Positions 21,564 through 31,003 of a DNA stretch of 64,000 bases are shown here, piece after piece. The notes beneath the pieces are model-generated. The model was not told the origin of the DNA. It ran no database searches and worked only from the letters and a program-made list of their open reading frames with translations. The stretch is from Phenylobacterium sp. J426 (lineage in GTDB: Bacteria; Pseudomonadota; Alphaproteobacteria; Caulobacterales; Caulobacteraceae). Position 1 is the stretch's first letter, and each line of letters opens with the position of its first letter. The DNA lies in contig NZ_JAJOMY010000001.1 of the NCBI RefSeq assembly GCF_024699945.1, positions 3,975,001-4,039,000 of the forward strand, given 5' to 3'. The translations under genes were made by a program, and so were the position numbers.

Positions 21564-23261
21564 TCAGGCGCCGATCAACGCCCGGGCGGCGGCGCGGGCC
21601 GCGTCGGTGATCTGGGCGCCGGCCAGCATGCGGGCGATCTCCTCCTCGCGGTCGGCGGGAGGCAGCACTTCCACGGCGGTGCGGATCCGCTCGGCATCGC
21701 CGGCCTTGGAGATCCGCCAGTGCGCCTCGGCGCGAGCGGCGACCTGCGGACTGTGGGTGACGACGAGCACCTGGGCGTTCCCGGCCAGCTTCTTCAGCCG
21801 AAGGCCCACGGCGTCGGCCACGGCGCCGCCGACGCCCTGGTCGACCTCGTCGAAGATCATCAGCGGCTGCGGCCCGGCGGCGCGCCCGGCCAGCGACGCC
21901 TTGAGCGCCAGGGCGAAACGGGCCAGCTCGCCGCCCGAGGCGATGGCGCCCAGGTCGCCGAACGGCGCGCCCGGGTTGGTGGCGATCTCGAAGGCGACAC
22001 GATCCAGGCCGGCCGGGCCGGCGCGGTCTTCCGCCAGCGGCTCGACCGCGACGCGGAAGCGGGCCTTGTCCAGCTTCAGCGGCGCAAGCTCGCTCATCAC
22101 GGACAGGGCCAGCCGCTCGCCCGCGGTCTGGCGGCCGTCGGTGAGCCGGGCGGCGGCCTCCAGGTATCGGGTCCGGGCGGCGGCCAGCTCGGCTTCCGCG
22201 GCCTTGAGGGTCTCCTCGGACGACTCCACCGCCCGCAGCCGCTCGGCGAAGCGGACGCGCAGCACCGGGAGCTCCTCCACGGCGACATTCAGCTTCCGCG
22301 CCAGGCCGCGGAGGTCGAACAGCCGCTCCTCGGCCTTTTCCAGGCGGTCGGGCTCGAAGTCGAACGCCGCGGCGGCGGCGTCGATGGCCGCCTCCGCCTC
22401 GCCGGCCTCGATCAGCACGCGATCAAGCGCCTCGGAGGCCTGGCTGACGCACGCCACTGCGGCGCTGTCGGCCCCGGCGCCCGCGGCGACAGCCCTCTCC
22501 CGCGCGCGCTCCAGCGCGCGCACGGCTGAGGCGACCTTGGTCGACAGGCCGTCGAACACCTCGCGCGCGGCGGCGATGTCGGCCAGCGCCTTCTCGGCCG
22601 ACCCCAGCAGCGCCCGCTCTTCGGCCAGGGCGGTCTCCTCGCCCGGCTTCGGGTCGAGGCGGTCCAGTTCCGAAAGCCGGAAGGTCAGTTCCTCGGTCTC
22701 GGCGGCGGCGCGGGCGACGTCCTCGCGCAAAGCCTCCACCCTCTCGCGGGCGGCGCGCCAGTCCCGATGGCGGGCGGCGACCTCGGCGGCCAGCGGCTCC
22801 AGTCCGCCGAAGGCGTCCAGCATCGGCCGGTGGGTGCGGGCGTCCAGCAGGCCAACCGTCTCGTGCTGGCCATGCACCTCCAGCAGCAGCTCGCCGATCT
22901 CCTTCAGCACGCCGACGCCGGTGGCCTGGTCGTTGACGAAGGCGCGGCTGCGGCCGTCCGCCGACAGCGACCGGCGAAGCACAAGATCTTCGTCGCGGGC
23001 GTAGGAAAGGCCCTTCTCTTCGAGCAGATCCCAGACCGCGTGCTGGGGCGAAGGCGCGAACACGGCGGTGGCCACGGCCTGGGACGCGCCGCGCCGCACG
23101 AGGCCCGAGTCGGCGCGCATGCCGGTGGCGAGGCCAAGCGCGTCCAGGATGATCGACTTGCCCGCCCCGGTCTCACCCGTAAGCGCGGTCAGGCCCGGCC
23201 CGATGGACAGGTCCAGGGCCTCGATCAAGACGACGTCGCGGATCTGCAGGCCGATCAGCAT
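21564..23261 (-). CDS. recN: DNA repair protein RecN
   Basis: 565 residues, the usual SMC-like length. Walker A is in the N-terminus (ALTGETGAGKSIILDAL) and ABC signature/Walker B elements are near the C-terminus (ASGGELARFALALK, PLMIFDEVDQGVGG). An Ala/Glu/Arg-rich coiled coil lies between about residues 150 and 370. RecN helps hold broken chromosome ends during double-strand break repair. It sits between bamD and ligA on the same strand. Confidence 0.93.
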   Translation of the reverse strand: MLIGLQIRDVVLIEALDLSIGPGLTALTGETGAGKSIILDALGLATGMRADSGLVRRGASQAVATAVFAPSPQHAVWDLLEEKGLSYARDEDLVLRRSLSADGRSRAFVNDQATGVGVLKEIGELLLEVHGQHETVGLLDARTHRPMLDAFGGLEPLAAEVAARHRDWRAARERVEALREDVARAAAETEELTFRLSELDRLDPKPGEETALAEERALLGSAEKALADIAAAREVFDGLSTKVASAVRALERARERAVAAGAGADSAAVACVSQASEALDRVLIEAGEAEAAIDAAAAAFDFEPDRLEKAEERLFDLRGLARKLNVAVEELPVLRVRFAERLRAVESSEETLKAAEAELAAARTRYLEAAARLTDGRQTAGERLALSVMSELAPLKLDKARFRVAVEPLAEDRAGPAGLDRVAFEIATNPGAPFGDLGAIASGGELARFALALKASLAGRAAGPQPLMIFDEVDQGVGGAVADAVGLRLKKLAGNAQVLVVTHSPQVAARAEAHWRISKAGDAERIRTAVEVLPPADREEEIARMLAGAQITDAARAAARALIGA

Positions 23262-23302
23262 GGCGCTCAGGATCGTACGGAATCAGGGCGCCCGGAAAGG
23301 GC

Positions 23303-24238
23303 TCAGTTCGCCTTCGGTTCCGCCGCACTCGCGGCGGCGTCCGTGCTGGCGGCCGGCGCTTCGGCCGCGGGCGGCCGGATGGTCTGGCCCTTGTCCTTGC
23401 GGAACGGCAGGCGAAGCAGGCCCCGCTTGCCGTCGCCGGTGGGCTCCACCGCCGGGCGCAGCCCCCGGTCGTTGAGCAGCCGGTAGGCGTCACGGTACCA
23501 GGGATCGCCGGGATAGTTGAAGCCGAGCACGGCGCCGTTCTTCCGGGCCTCGTCCAGCAGGCCAAGCGTCAGATAGCCCTCCACCAGACGGTACAGGGCT
23601 TCCGGCGTGTGCGTCGTGGTCTGGTAGCGGTCGACCACGGTCTTGAAGCGGTTCACGCCCGCCAGGGTGTCCCCGTTGCGCAGATACCAGCGGCCGACGG
23701 TCATCTCCTTGCCGGCCAGCTGGTCGTTGACCATGTCGATCTTCAGCCGCGCGTCCTGGGCATACTCGGTGGTCGGATAGCGCTGGACGACCGTGCGCAG
23801 GGCTTCGAGCGCCTGGGCGGTCGCCGCCTGGTCTCGGCCCACGTCGACGATCTGTTCGAAGTAGCAGATGGCCTTGATGTAGTGGGCGTAGGCCGCCGCC
23901 GGGTTGCCGGGGTACAGCTGAATGAACCGGTCGGCGTCGCCGATCGCCTCGGCGTAGTCGTTGGACTGATAGTGGGCGTAGGCCTGCATCAGGATCGCGC
24001 GGCGCGACCACTCCGAATACGGGTGCTGGCGCTCCACTTCCTGGAAGTAGTTGATGGCCTGGTTCCACAGGCCCCGGTCAAGGCGGTTCGCCCCGGTGGC
24101 GTAGAGCAGCTCGACCGGCCGTTCCTCATAGACCAGCCGCGGCCTTTTCTTCTGGCCTGCGCAGGCGGACAGGGCGAGCGCGCAGGCGGCGGCGACGAGA
24201 ACCACTCGCGTAGAAGTTCGAACCGGAGACACCTTCAC
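23303..24238 (-). CDS. bamD: Outer membrane assembly lipoprotein BamD (ComL)
   Basis: 311 residues. The signal ends LALSAC (lipobox Cys about residue 26), so it is a lipoprotein facing the periplasm from the outer membrane. Five TPR-like helical repeats follow, including LYATGANRLDRGLWNQAINYFQEVERQHPYS and the classic BamD segment QAYAHYQSNDYAEAIGDADRFIQLYP. The C-terminal ~50 residues are Ala/Pro-rich and probably disordered. It is a core subunit of the BAM complex that folds beta-barrel proteins. Confidence 0.93.
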   Translation of the reverse strand: MKVSPVRTSTRVVLVAAACALALSACAGQKKRPRLVYEERPVELLYATGANRLDRGLWNQAINYFQEVERQHPYSEWSRRAILMQAYAHYQSNDYAEAIGDADRFIQLYPGNPAAAYAHYIKAICYFEQIVDVGRDQAATAQALEALRTVVQRYPTTEYAQDARLKIDMVNDQLAGKEMTVGRWYLRNGDTLAGVNRFKTVVDRYQTTTHTPEALYRLVEGYLTLGLLDEARKNGAVLGFNYPGDPWYRDAYRLLNDRGLRPAVEPTGDGKRGLLRLPFRKDKGQTIRPPAAEAPAASTDAAASAAEPKAN

Positions 24239-24325
24239 CTCAAGACCAACGCGCGCGCCCCCACGCGGAGAGTCGCTTCTACACCACCGACTGTGGCGAG
24301 CAAACGGCGGCGCGGTCGCAGCGGG

Positions 24326-25217
24326 TCAGACCGCTTCGGCGAAATCTTCGGCGAAGGTGCGGACTCGCCAGGCGCCGGGCCGGGCGACCAGCGCGCGCAC
24401 CACGGCGTTGTTCAGACCGTGTCCGGCGAGCACGCCTTCGAAGCGGCCCAGGACGGGCGCGCCAAGCACGAAAAAGATCGCCGATCGCATCGAGCGCCTT
24501 GTGGCGCACGAACTCGTCGGGGCGGCGGAGGCCCTCGGGGTTCAGCACGCGGCCGCCGTCGATGACCACCGCGTTCTCCATGGAGCCGCCGCGGGCCAGG
24601 CCCATGGCGCGCAGGGCCTCGACCTCGTGCAGGAAGCCAAAGGTCCGGCAGTCGGCGAGCTCGTCGCGGAACGCAGCCTCATCCATCGGCAGGTCGACCA
24701 CCTGCGTGCCGATGGCGGCGCTGTCGAAGCGGATCTCGAAGGCGACCTCGAACCGCTCGGCCGGCTTGAGCGTCGCACGCTTGTCGCCGTCCACGACCTC
24801 GACCGTCTCCAGGATCTCGATGTAGCGGCGCGGCGACTGTTGCTGGCGCACCCCGGCGCGGTCCAGCACGCGGAGGAACGGCAGGCTGGAGCCGTCCATG
24901 ATCGGCATCTCGGGCCCGTCCAGCTCGACGATGGCGTTGTCGACGCCCAGCATCACGAGGGCGGCCATGAGATGCTCGATGGTCGAAACGGTCACGCCCG
25001 CGGCGTTGCCGATCACCGTGCCGAGCTGGGTCTTGCAGACCGCCTCGGGCGACACCGGCACGCGGTTGTCGCGATCGGTGACGTCGCTGCGCACGAAGAC
25101 GATCCCGGCGTCAGGCGCCGCGGGGCGCACGGCCACCCGCGTGTAGGCGCCGGTGTGGACGCCTACGCCGGCGAAGAGGGCCGGAGCCTTCACGGTATGC
25201 TGGAACACGGGCGCCAT
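24326..25217 (-). CDS. lpxC: UDP-3-O-acyl-N-acetylglucosamine deacetylase (one frameshift)
   Basis: Corrected length 296 residues from MAPVFQHTVKAPALFAGVGVHTG. It catalyses the committed zinc-dependent step of lipid A synthesis in the cytoplasm. Zinc ligands: His in TIEHLMAAL, and His and Asp in HKALDAIGDLF. The frame breaks in a run of five T (A on the plus strand at 24471-24475); removing one base restores VLGAPVLGRFEGVLAGHGLNN and a TGA at 24326. An ATG at 25259 would add 14 residues (MTGLLVFVEGPQAS); I prefer 25217 on family N-terminus style. Confidence 0.9.
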
Positions 25218-25415
25218 CGAAGCCTGAGGACCTTCCACAAACACAAGAAGTCCGGTCACGGATGACCGAGCTAGAGCCCCACAACTGCTGCATAGGATGC
25301 TTCGATGCAGTGCAGCAAAACACTTGCTGTTTCGCTATGTTTCGCCGCGTTCGGGCTCAGGCCTTGCCTGACGCGAGTCCATCTCGCTTCCGTGACGCCC
25401 GCAGGCCGCGAGGGG

Positions 25416-25634
25416 TCAGCCCGCCGGATAGTCCTGGGCGCCCACCAGGTTCATGGCGCGGTCCTGGATCCGCACCTGGGCGTCGCGTCCGAGACCCGAC
25501 AGGCAGCGCGCCAGGGCCCTCGCCTGGGCCTCGGCCTGGCGTCCGGATCGGAACACAAGCGGCTCCAGTTCGGCGCAGCGCACGGTCCAGCCGTCCGCCA
25601 ATGGGGAAACCCAGATCACCTTCGTGTAGGTCAT
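25416..25634 (-). CDS. DUF2188-like small protein
   Basis: 72 residues. VIWVSPLADGWTVRCAELEPLVFRSGRQAEAQARALARCL ... VRIQDRAMNLVGAQDYPAG resembles DUF2188: a two-strand hairpin, helix and strand, with the pattern GW.V......F.....AEA.A.AL. It is cytoplasmic with unknown function. It lies between ftsZ and lpxC, and the terminator hairpin at 25671-25694 separates it from ftsZ. Confidence 0.6.
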   Translation of the reverse strand: MTYTKVIWVSPLADGWTVRCAELEPLVFRSGRQAEAQARALARCLSGLGRDAQVRIQDRAMNLVGAQDYPAG

Positions 25635-25670
25635 TGTCCGCCCTCCCGGTTGGTTGGACGCCAAAACAAT

Positions 25671-25694
25671 AGCAGGGAGCGTGAGCTCCCTGCT
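25671..25694 (-). terminator. Intrinsic terminator downstream of ftsZ
   Basis: A perfect 10-base stem (AGCAGGGAGC paired with GCTCCCTGCT) with a GTGA loop. On the minus strand it lies 50 bases after the ftsZ stop and is followed by ATTGTTTTGG. On the plus strand TTCTCGTTTGT follows, so it may work both ways. It would separate ftsZ from the small gene and lpxC downstream. Confidence 0.75.
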
Positions 25695-25743
25695 TTCTCG
25701 TTTGTGTGACGATGCCGACTTTAGCCCGGTGGCGTGGCCAGAA

Positions 25744-27255
25744 TTAGTTCGCCAGGCGGCGGAGGAAGGACGGGATCTCGAGGTCCTCGGCCGTATCCGG
25801 CTCCTGCTCGTACTGCTGCGCCTCGAGCGGCTGAGCGCCGCCACGCACCGGCGCCGCCGTGGCGACCGGGCCGGCCGCCGGACGGGCGTCCATGCGGGCC
25901 TGCTGCGGAGCCTGGGCGGGCGCATCGTAGCGCGGACGGCCGCCGAACAGGCTCAGGAAGCCGCCGCGCGGCTTGCGCGCCTCGTAGGCCGGCTCGGCGA
26001 AGAGCGGCTCTTCGTCCACGTCGGCCGGGGCCTGGGCGACAGGCTCGAACGTCCGGGCGACAGGAGCCGGCGCAGGTTCCGCCTCGGCCGCCGCGGGCAT
26101 GCTGAAGATGTCGGGCTGCTCTTCCTCGCGGGCGTCCAGGCTGAACGCAGGCTCGGCCGCAGGCTCCACGGCGGGCGCGCTCGCCGCCATGACCGGGTCG
26201 GCTTCCGGGGCCTTCGGGGTCACCGTGGCGCGAAGCGGCTCGGCGGTGAGCGAGCGACGCTCCACCCGAGGCTCGATGGACGCGATCGAGGCTCCGTCCA
26301 TGCCGGTGGCGACCACCGACACGCGGATCTTGCCGTCCAGGGTCGGGTCGAAGGCCGCGCCGAAGATGATGTTGGCTTCGGGGTCGACCTGTTCCGAGAT
26401 GGCGTTGGCCGCCTCGTCGACTTCCAGCAGGGTCATGTCGAGGCCGCCGGTGACGTTGACCAGCACGGCCTTGGCGCCCTTCAGCGAGACCTCGTCCAGC
26501 AGCGGGTTCTGGATGGCGTTCTGGGCGGCCATCAGGGCGCGGTCGTCGCCGGTGGCCTCGCCGGTGCCCATCATGGCCTTGCCCATCTCGGTCATGACCG
26601 TGCGGACGTCGGCGAAGTCGAGGTTGATCAGGCCCGGCAGCACCATCAGGTCGGTGATCGAGCGGACGCCCGAGTGCAGGACCTGGTCGGCCATGCCGAA
26701 GGCTTCGGCGAAGGTCGTCCGCTCATTGGCCACCCGGAACAGGTTCTGGTTCGGGATGACGATCAGGGTGTCGACGTAGCGCTGCAGCTCGTTGATGCCG
26801 GCGTCGGCCAGGCGCATCCGGTGGCGGCCCTCGAAGTGGAAGGGCTTGGTGACCACGCCCACCGTCAGGATGCCGCGCTCGCGGGCGCACTTGGCGATGA
26901 TCGGGGCCGCGCCCGTGCCGGTGCCGCCGCCCATGCCGGCGGTGATGAACACCATGTGGGCGCCGTCGAGGTGCTCGCCGATCTCCGGGATGCTCTCCTC
27001 CGCCGCGCTCATGCCGACTTCGGGATGCGCGCCGGCGCCGAGGCCCTGGGTCACCTGCACGCCGAGCTGGATGCGGCGATCGGTCTTGGCGAACTGAAGC
27101 TGCTGGGCGTCGGTGTTCGCCACCACGAACTCCACGCCCTCCAGGCCAGCCTCGATCATGTTGTTGACGGCGTTGCCGCCCGCGCCGCCGACGCCGAACA
27201 CGACGATCCGGGGCTTGAGTTCCGTGGCGCGCGGCGCGGTGAGAGAAATGGCCAT
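25744..27255 (-). CDS. ftsZ: Cell division protein FtsZ
   Basis: 503 residues. A tubulin-like GTPase that assembles the Z ring. The GTPase domain (about 15-315) has the tubulin signature [10 protein letters not shown] and the N-terminal [15 protein letters not shown] long Ala/Pro/Glu-rich linker (about 330-485), typical of Caulobacteraceae, leads to the conserved C-terminal peptide [13 protein letters not shown] that binds FtsA and other partners. Unlike the usual order, ftsA is not immediately upstream; a 5.5-kb accessory block lies between. The 278-base upstream gap carries CtrA, GANTC and DnaA-like sites. Confidence 0.97.
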   Translation of the reverse strand: MAISLTAPRATELKPRIVVFGVGGAGGNAVNNMIEAGLEGVEFVVANTDAQQLQFAKTDRRIQLGVQVTQGLGAGAHPEVGMSAAEESIPEIGEHLDGAHMVFITAGMGGGTGTGAAPIIAKCARERGILTVGVVTKPFHFEGRHRMRLADAGINELQRYVDTLIVIPNQNLFRVANERTTFAEAFGMADQVLHSGVRSITDLMVLPGLINLDFADVRTVMTEMGKAMMGTGEATGDDRALMAAQNAIQNPLLDEVSLKGAKAVLVNVTGGLDMTLLEVDEAANAISEQVDPEANIIFGAAFDPTLDGKIRVSVVATGMDGASIASIEPRVERRSLTAEPLRATVTPKAPEADPVMAASAPAVEPAAEPAFSLDAREEEQPDIFSMPAAAEAEPAPAPVARTFEPVAQAPADVDEEPLFAEPAYEARKPRGGFLSLFGGRPRYDAPAQAPQQARMDARPAAGPVATAAPVRGGAQPLEAQQYEQEPDTAEDLEIPSFLRRLAN

Positions 27256-27320
27256 GGACCCTGCGTCCTTCCCAAATACGGTCAGAGCGCCGGCGACCCG
27301 CCCGCCTGACGCACCCTTCT

Positions 27321-27407
27321 TTAAGGATGGGTTTATTTGGGGACCGACATCCTTAAGCGAGCGTTAAGCCCATAGCGCGAGTCGCGATTCCGGCGAGCTT
27401 AGCCACA
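27321..27407 (-). promoter_or_regulatory. ftsZ promoter region: CtrA site, GANTC pair, DnaA-like box
   Basis: 27353-27367 is TTAA-N7-TTAA, a perfect CtrA half-site pair, about 100 bases before the ftsZ ATG. 27321-27335 is a weaker version (TTAA-N7-TTTA). GANTC (CcrM) sites lie at 27379-27383 and 27386-27390, with two more at 27433 and 27531. 27399-27407 reads TTAGCCACA, one mismatch from the DnaA box. In Caulobacter crescentus ftsZ is known to be repressed by CtrA and to respond to DnaA and to GANTC methylation, so conserved control is likely. I see nothing else in this gap. Confidence 0.75.
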
Positions 27408-27533
27408 GGGAAAATTCCGCTTGTCCCTCAAGGACTCAGCTTCCGCCCCGGCAAGCCTGCGGCAACGCGTCCGCGCGCGACCGGTTAGCGGCGCGTTAGG
27501 CCCGGTTACCGCGCCGTTCAAAGGTGAGGCGAT

Positions 27534-28622
27534 TCAGAGGCCGAGCGCCCGTTTCACCTCGCGCCAGTCGACCAGCTTGAAGTTCTGGCGGGCGCCGGGC
27601 GGGCCTTCATCCACGTCGTCCTGCATGACGATGAGCCCCTCCGGGAAAGCTCCGACGGCGCCGCCCAGCGCCGCTACGCCATCGGTGCCGGTCACGGCGT
27701 CGACGCCGTTCGCCGCGACCACGCTGAACCGACCGCGGTATTCCGGCTCGGGTCCGTCGACGCGGTACACCGCGAAGGCGCTGTCGCCCTGGCTGGACGC
27801 GATCAGCCAGGTGGCCGGGCCGTCCCTCAGCAGCGCCAGACCTTCCACGTCCGGGACGAGTTCGGCGGACGGGGCCCTGGCGAACAGCTGGCCGGGCGTC
27901 GCGACGGGTCCGAGGTCGAAGCGCCAGATGCCGGCCCCCTCCTCGCCCAGGTACAGGCGGTTCGCCGCCTCGTCCGCCACGCACCCCTCCGGCTGGGTCG
28001 GCACCGAGAACCGCCGTTCCTCCACGACCTGCGGCCTGCCGTCGGCGCCCGCCGAGACCTTCAGCTGGCGGACCTGGCCGTCCGTCCCGTTCACGATGAC
28101 CAGGAAGGTCCCGGCGCGATCGGCCATGCACAGGCCGTAAGGCTCCGCCAGGTCGACCGGGATCGCCGCCCAGAAGTCCAGCTTGAGCGTCGCCGGATCG
28201 AGCAGGAACAGCGCCGCGCCGGCGCCGGGCCGTCCCCGATCCGAGGCGGCGACCAGCACCCGCGGTCCCGCCGGCGTCGGGAAGCCGCCACGGAGATCGA
28301 CGTTGTTCGGCAAGCCGCCGGCCACATACTGCGTCTGCCGCCCGGCCAGGTCGTAGACATAGAGGCCCGACTTCTTGTCGGTGCCGATGATCACGCCCCG
28401 AGACGAGTTCGCAGGATCGACCCAGATGGCCGGATCGTCGGCGGCGTCGGCGGCCGTGGTTCCTACCGGCGGGGTCTCGGCCGCAGCCGGGACCGGCGTG
28501 CCCGCGCCCACGGTCATCTTCGGAGAGTCGGACTGCGCCTCGAATGAACCACACGACACGAGAAGTATTGATGACGCCAGAACCGACACAAAACTGTCAC
28601 TGATCCGACGCCTAAACATCAC
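27534..28622 (-). CDS. Beta-propeller phytase (3-phytase), lipoprotein
   Basis: 362 residues. The signal MMFRRRISDSFVSVLASSILLVSCG has a lipobox Cys about residue 24. The mature protein has the beta-propeller phytase landmark DAADDPAIWVDPANSS, followed by KSGLYVYDL, NNVDLRGGF, LYLGEEGAGIWRFD and a late GLIVMQDDVDEGP, consistent with six blades carrying acidic Ca2+/phosphate sites. The enzyme releases phosphate from phytate outside the cytoplasm. It is divergent from a TonB-dependent receptor, the common arrangement for these phytases in alphaproteobacteria. About 92 bases separate the two starts. Confidence 0.88.
   Translation of the reverse strand: MMFRRRISDSFVSVLASSILLVSCGSFEAQSDSPKMTVGAGTPVPAAAETPPVGTTAADAADDPAIWVDPANSSRGVIIGTDKKSGLYVYDLAGRQTQYVAGGLPNNVDLRGGFPTPAGPRVLVAASDRGRPGAGAALFLLDPATLKLDFWAAIPVDLAEPYGLCMADRAGTFLVIVNGTDGQVRQLKVSAGADGRPQVVEERRFSVPTQPEGCVADEAANRLYLGEEGAGIWRFDLGPVATPGQLFARAPSAELVPDVEGLALLRDGPATWLIASSQGDSAFAVYRVDGPEPEYRGRFSVVAANGVDAVTGTDGVAALGGAVGAFPEGLIVMQDDVDEGPPGARQNFKLVDWREVKRALGL
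28583..28600 (+). promoter_or_regulatory. Candidate Pho box
   Basis: CCGACAC-AAAA-CTGTCAC is a direct repeat of 7 bases at 11-base spacing, the layout of PhoB sites (CTGTCAT-N4-CTGTCAT). The second half matches 6 of 7 and the first is weaker. It lies 114 bases upstream of the TonB receptor ATG and within the first codons of the divergent phytase gene. Phosphate control would fit both products; the match alone is only suggestive. Confidence 0.4.
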
Positions 28623-28713
28623 TGGCCCCCGTTTCGATCGAAAACTAATTCCAGCCCCCCGAATAGATCCGGCCGAGTTCTTAGGTCAACCGGCCAGTAC
28701 GGGGGATAGCTAC

Positions 28714-30991
28714 ATGACCAAGCGCTCGCTCTACGCGGTCGCATCTGCGATCTCTTTGTTGTCTGCCGCCCAAGCGCACGCGCTCGACGCGGCTGCGGCC
28801 GCCGACGACGCCGATCGCACCAAGACGGTCGAAGAGCTGATCGTCACCGGCGAAATCGCCTTCCGCAACCGGGTCGAGGGGCCCGAGCCGGTCCTCTCGT
28901 ACGACCTGGAGTACTTCCAGCGGTTCGAACCCCTGACCGCCGGCGATGCGCTGAAGCGCGTGCCGAGCGTCGCCTTCCTCTCGGATGTCCTCAGAATCGG
29001 ACGGCGCCCGCCTGCGCGGCCTCGATCCGGGCTACACCCAGATCCTGATCAACGGCGAGCGCGTGCCGGGCGCCGGCCTCGACCGCTCGTTCTTCGTCGA
29101 CCGCATCCCCGCCGAGCTGATCGAGCGCGTGGAGGTGGTCCGGTCCGCCTCGGCCAACCGAAGCGGCGACGCCATGGCCGGCGCCCTGAACATCGTGCTG
29201 CGGGACGGCTATTCGGTCGATGGCGGTTACCTGCGCGTCGGCGCGCTCCACTTCGACGACAAGCGGGTGAAGGGGACGGTGGGCGGCGTCTACTCCGGCG
29301 AGTTCGGTCCCGGCCGCTTCATCGTCGGCGCCAATGTGCAGGGCCGTCGTAATCCCAAGCAGAAGACCAGCTGGCGCTATTCCGAACCCGGCGGGACGCT
29401 GGACGACATCGAGCTGCAGAGCGACCTGCGCGACGGGACCGATTACTCGGTGAACGGCAGCTACGACCTCAGGACCGAAACGGGCGCGCTGAAGCTCGAT
29501 GGCTTCTTCGTGCGCACCAGCCGCTACGAGGACGAGGACTCCATCGAGTACGCCGGCGGGCGCATCGGTCCTGCCGACCTGCTGACCTACAACGACAACA
29601 ACGTCGACATCCGCACCGACAACTGGTCGCTGGGCGCGCGCTTCGATCAGGACATGGCGGGGGGCCGCACCCGCTTCAAGATCGGCTACGCCGAGCTGAG
29701 CGACCGGCAGGATGAGGTCGAGGAGGAGTACGAGTACCTGCGCGACACCCGGCCCTTCCCGGAGGATGACCGCTTCACCGGCGACCTGACCTTCACCCGA
29801 CTGAAAGACAAGGAGATCACCGGCGAGCTGTCGCACAGGCGAGACCTGGGCGGGGCGGAGCTCGCATTCGGCGTCCAATACGCCCGGAAGGACCGGGACA
29901 CCGCGATCACCACCGACCGCAACCGGATCACCATCCCCAACGCGCCGGCGCCGCGGCCGACGCTGCCCGGCGACTACGGTCCGTTCCTGCCGGAAGCGGG
30001 CGGGCTGAACCACATCCGGGAAGAGCGGATCGACCCGTTCCTGATGGTCACAGGCGACGCCGGCGCCTTCGTCTGGGAAGCCGGCGTCCGGTGGGAGAAC
30101 ACCGACACGACGATCGAGGACGAAACCGCCGCGGCCGGCGCGCGCGACGTGAAGAACGACTACAGCTTCCTGCTGCCGTCGGCGCACCTGCGCTGGACCC
30201 TGTCGGCCGCCGACCGCATCAACCTTTCGGTCGCGCGCACCGTTCGCCGGCCGAACTTCAATTTCATCTCGCCGGCCTTGCTCGAGGCCGAGCTGGGCGA
30301 CAACGACTTCTTCGGCAATCCCGACCTGAAGCCGGAGACGGCCTGGGGCCTCGACCTCGGCTACGAGCGCCGCATGGGCCGTCGTGGCGTCGCCGGCGTC
30401 AACGTCTTCTACCGCGACGTGAAGGACCTCATCGAGGTCGCCGGCACCGGTGAGGAAGGCAGCGAAGGCCCCGGCACGTTCGTGCTCAGCCCCCGGAATA
30501 CGGGCGACGGGAAGGTGTGGGGCATCGAGTTCGACCTCTCGACGCCGTTGACCTTCGCGGGGCTGGAGAACACCGGGGTGTTCTTCAACTACTCCTGGCT
30601 CGACAGCGACATCACCGACGAGTTCGGCGGCCGCCGCTTCAACGACCAGGCCAAGTTTGTCCTGAACGCCGGCTTCATCCACGACCTTCCCGAATGGGGC
30701 GCCGCATTCGGGGCCACCTACCGCAAGCAGGGGAAGGCCTTCGGCCGGATCATCGGCGAGGAGGTCACCACCACCTACGGCGCCGATCTCGAGCTGTTCG
30801 TCGAGAAGCGCCTCAGCGACCGCTTCGTGATCCGCCTCACGGGCTCGAACCTGCTCGACGGCAAGAAGAGGGAAGCCTTCGATAAGTTCAACACCATCGA
30901 GGATCAGATCGACCGGGACTACGACGAGTTCGAGCGGGAGGCCGAGGAGGCCGGACCGGTGTTCCAGCTCGTCGCGCGGATGACGTTCTAG
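28714..30991 (+). CDS. TonB-dependent outer-membrane receptor (one frameshift)
   Basis: Corrected length 758 residues. A signal peptide (MTKRSLYAVASAISLLSAAQAHA) precedes a TonB-box-like EELIVTG, the plug domain (about 60-170, with ILINGERVPGAGLDRSFFVDRIP), and a 22-strand barrel ending in the typical aromatic C-terminus VFQLVARMTF. The frame breaks at CTC-A-GAATC; dropping the A at 28993 joins SVAFLSDVL to ESDGARLRGLDPGYTQ. Next to a phytase and a CehA-like hydrolase, it probably imports phytate or its breakdown products; the ligand is inferred from context only. Confidence 0.85.
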
Positions 30992-31003
30992 GAGAGCTCA
31001 GCC

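Noticed and set aside
25218..25415. Possible small gene or RNA in the lpxC upstream gap
   Set aside because: Short repeats (GTTTCG twice, CTGCAT/ATGCAG arms) are visible, but there is no convincing frame, ribosome-binding site or conserved RNA structure. It most likely holds the lpxC promoter.
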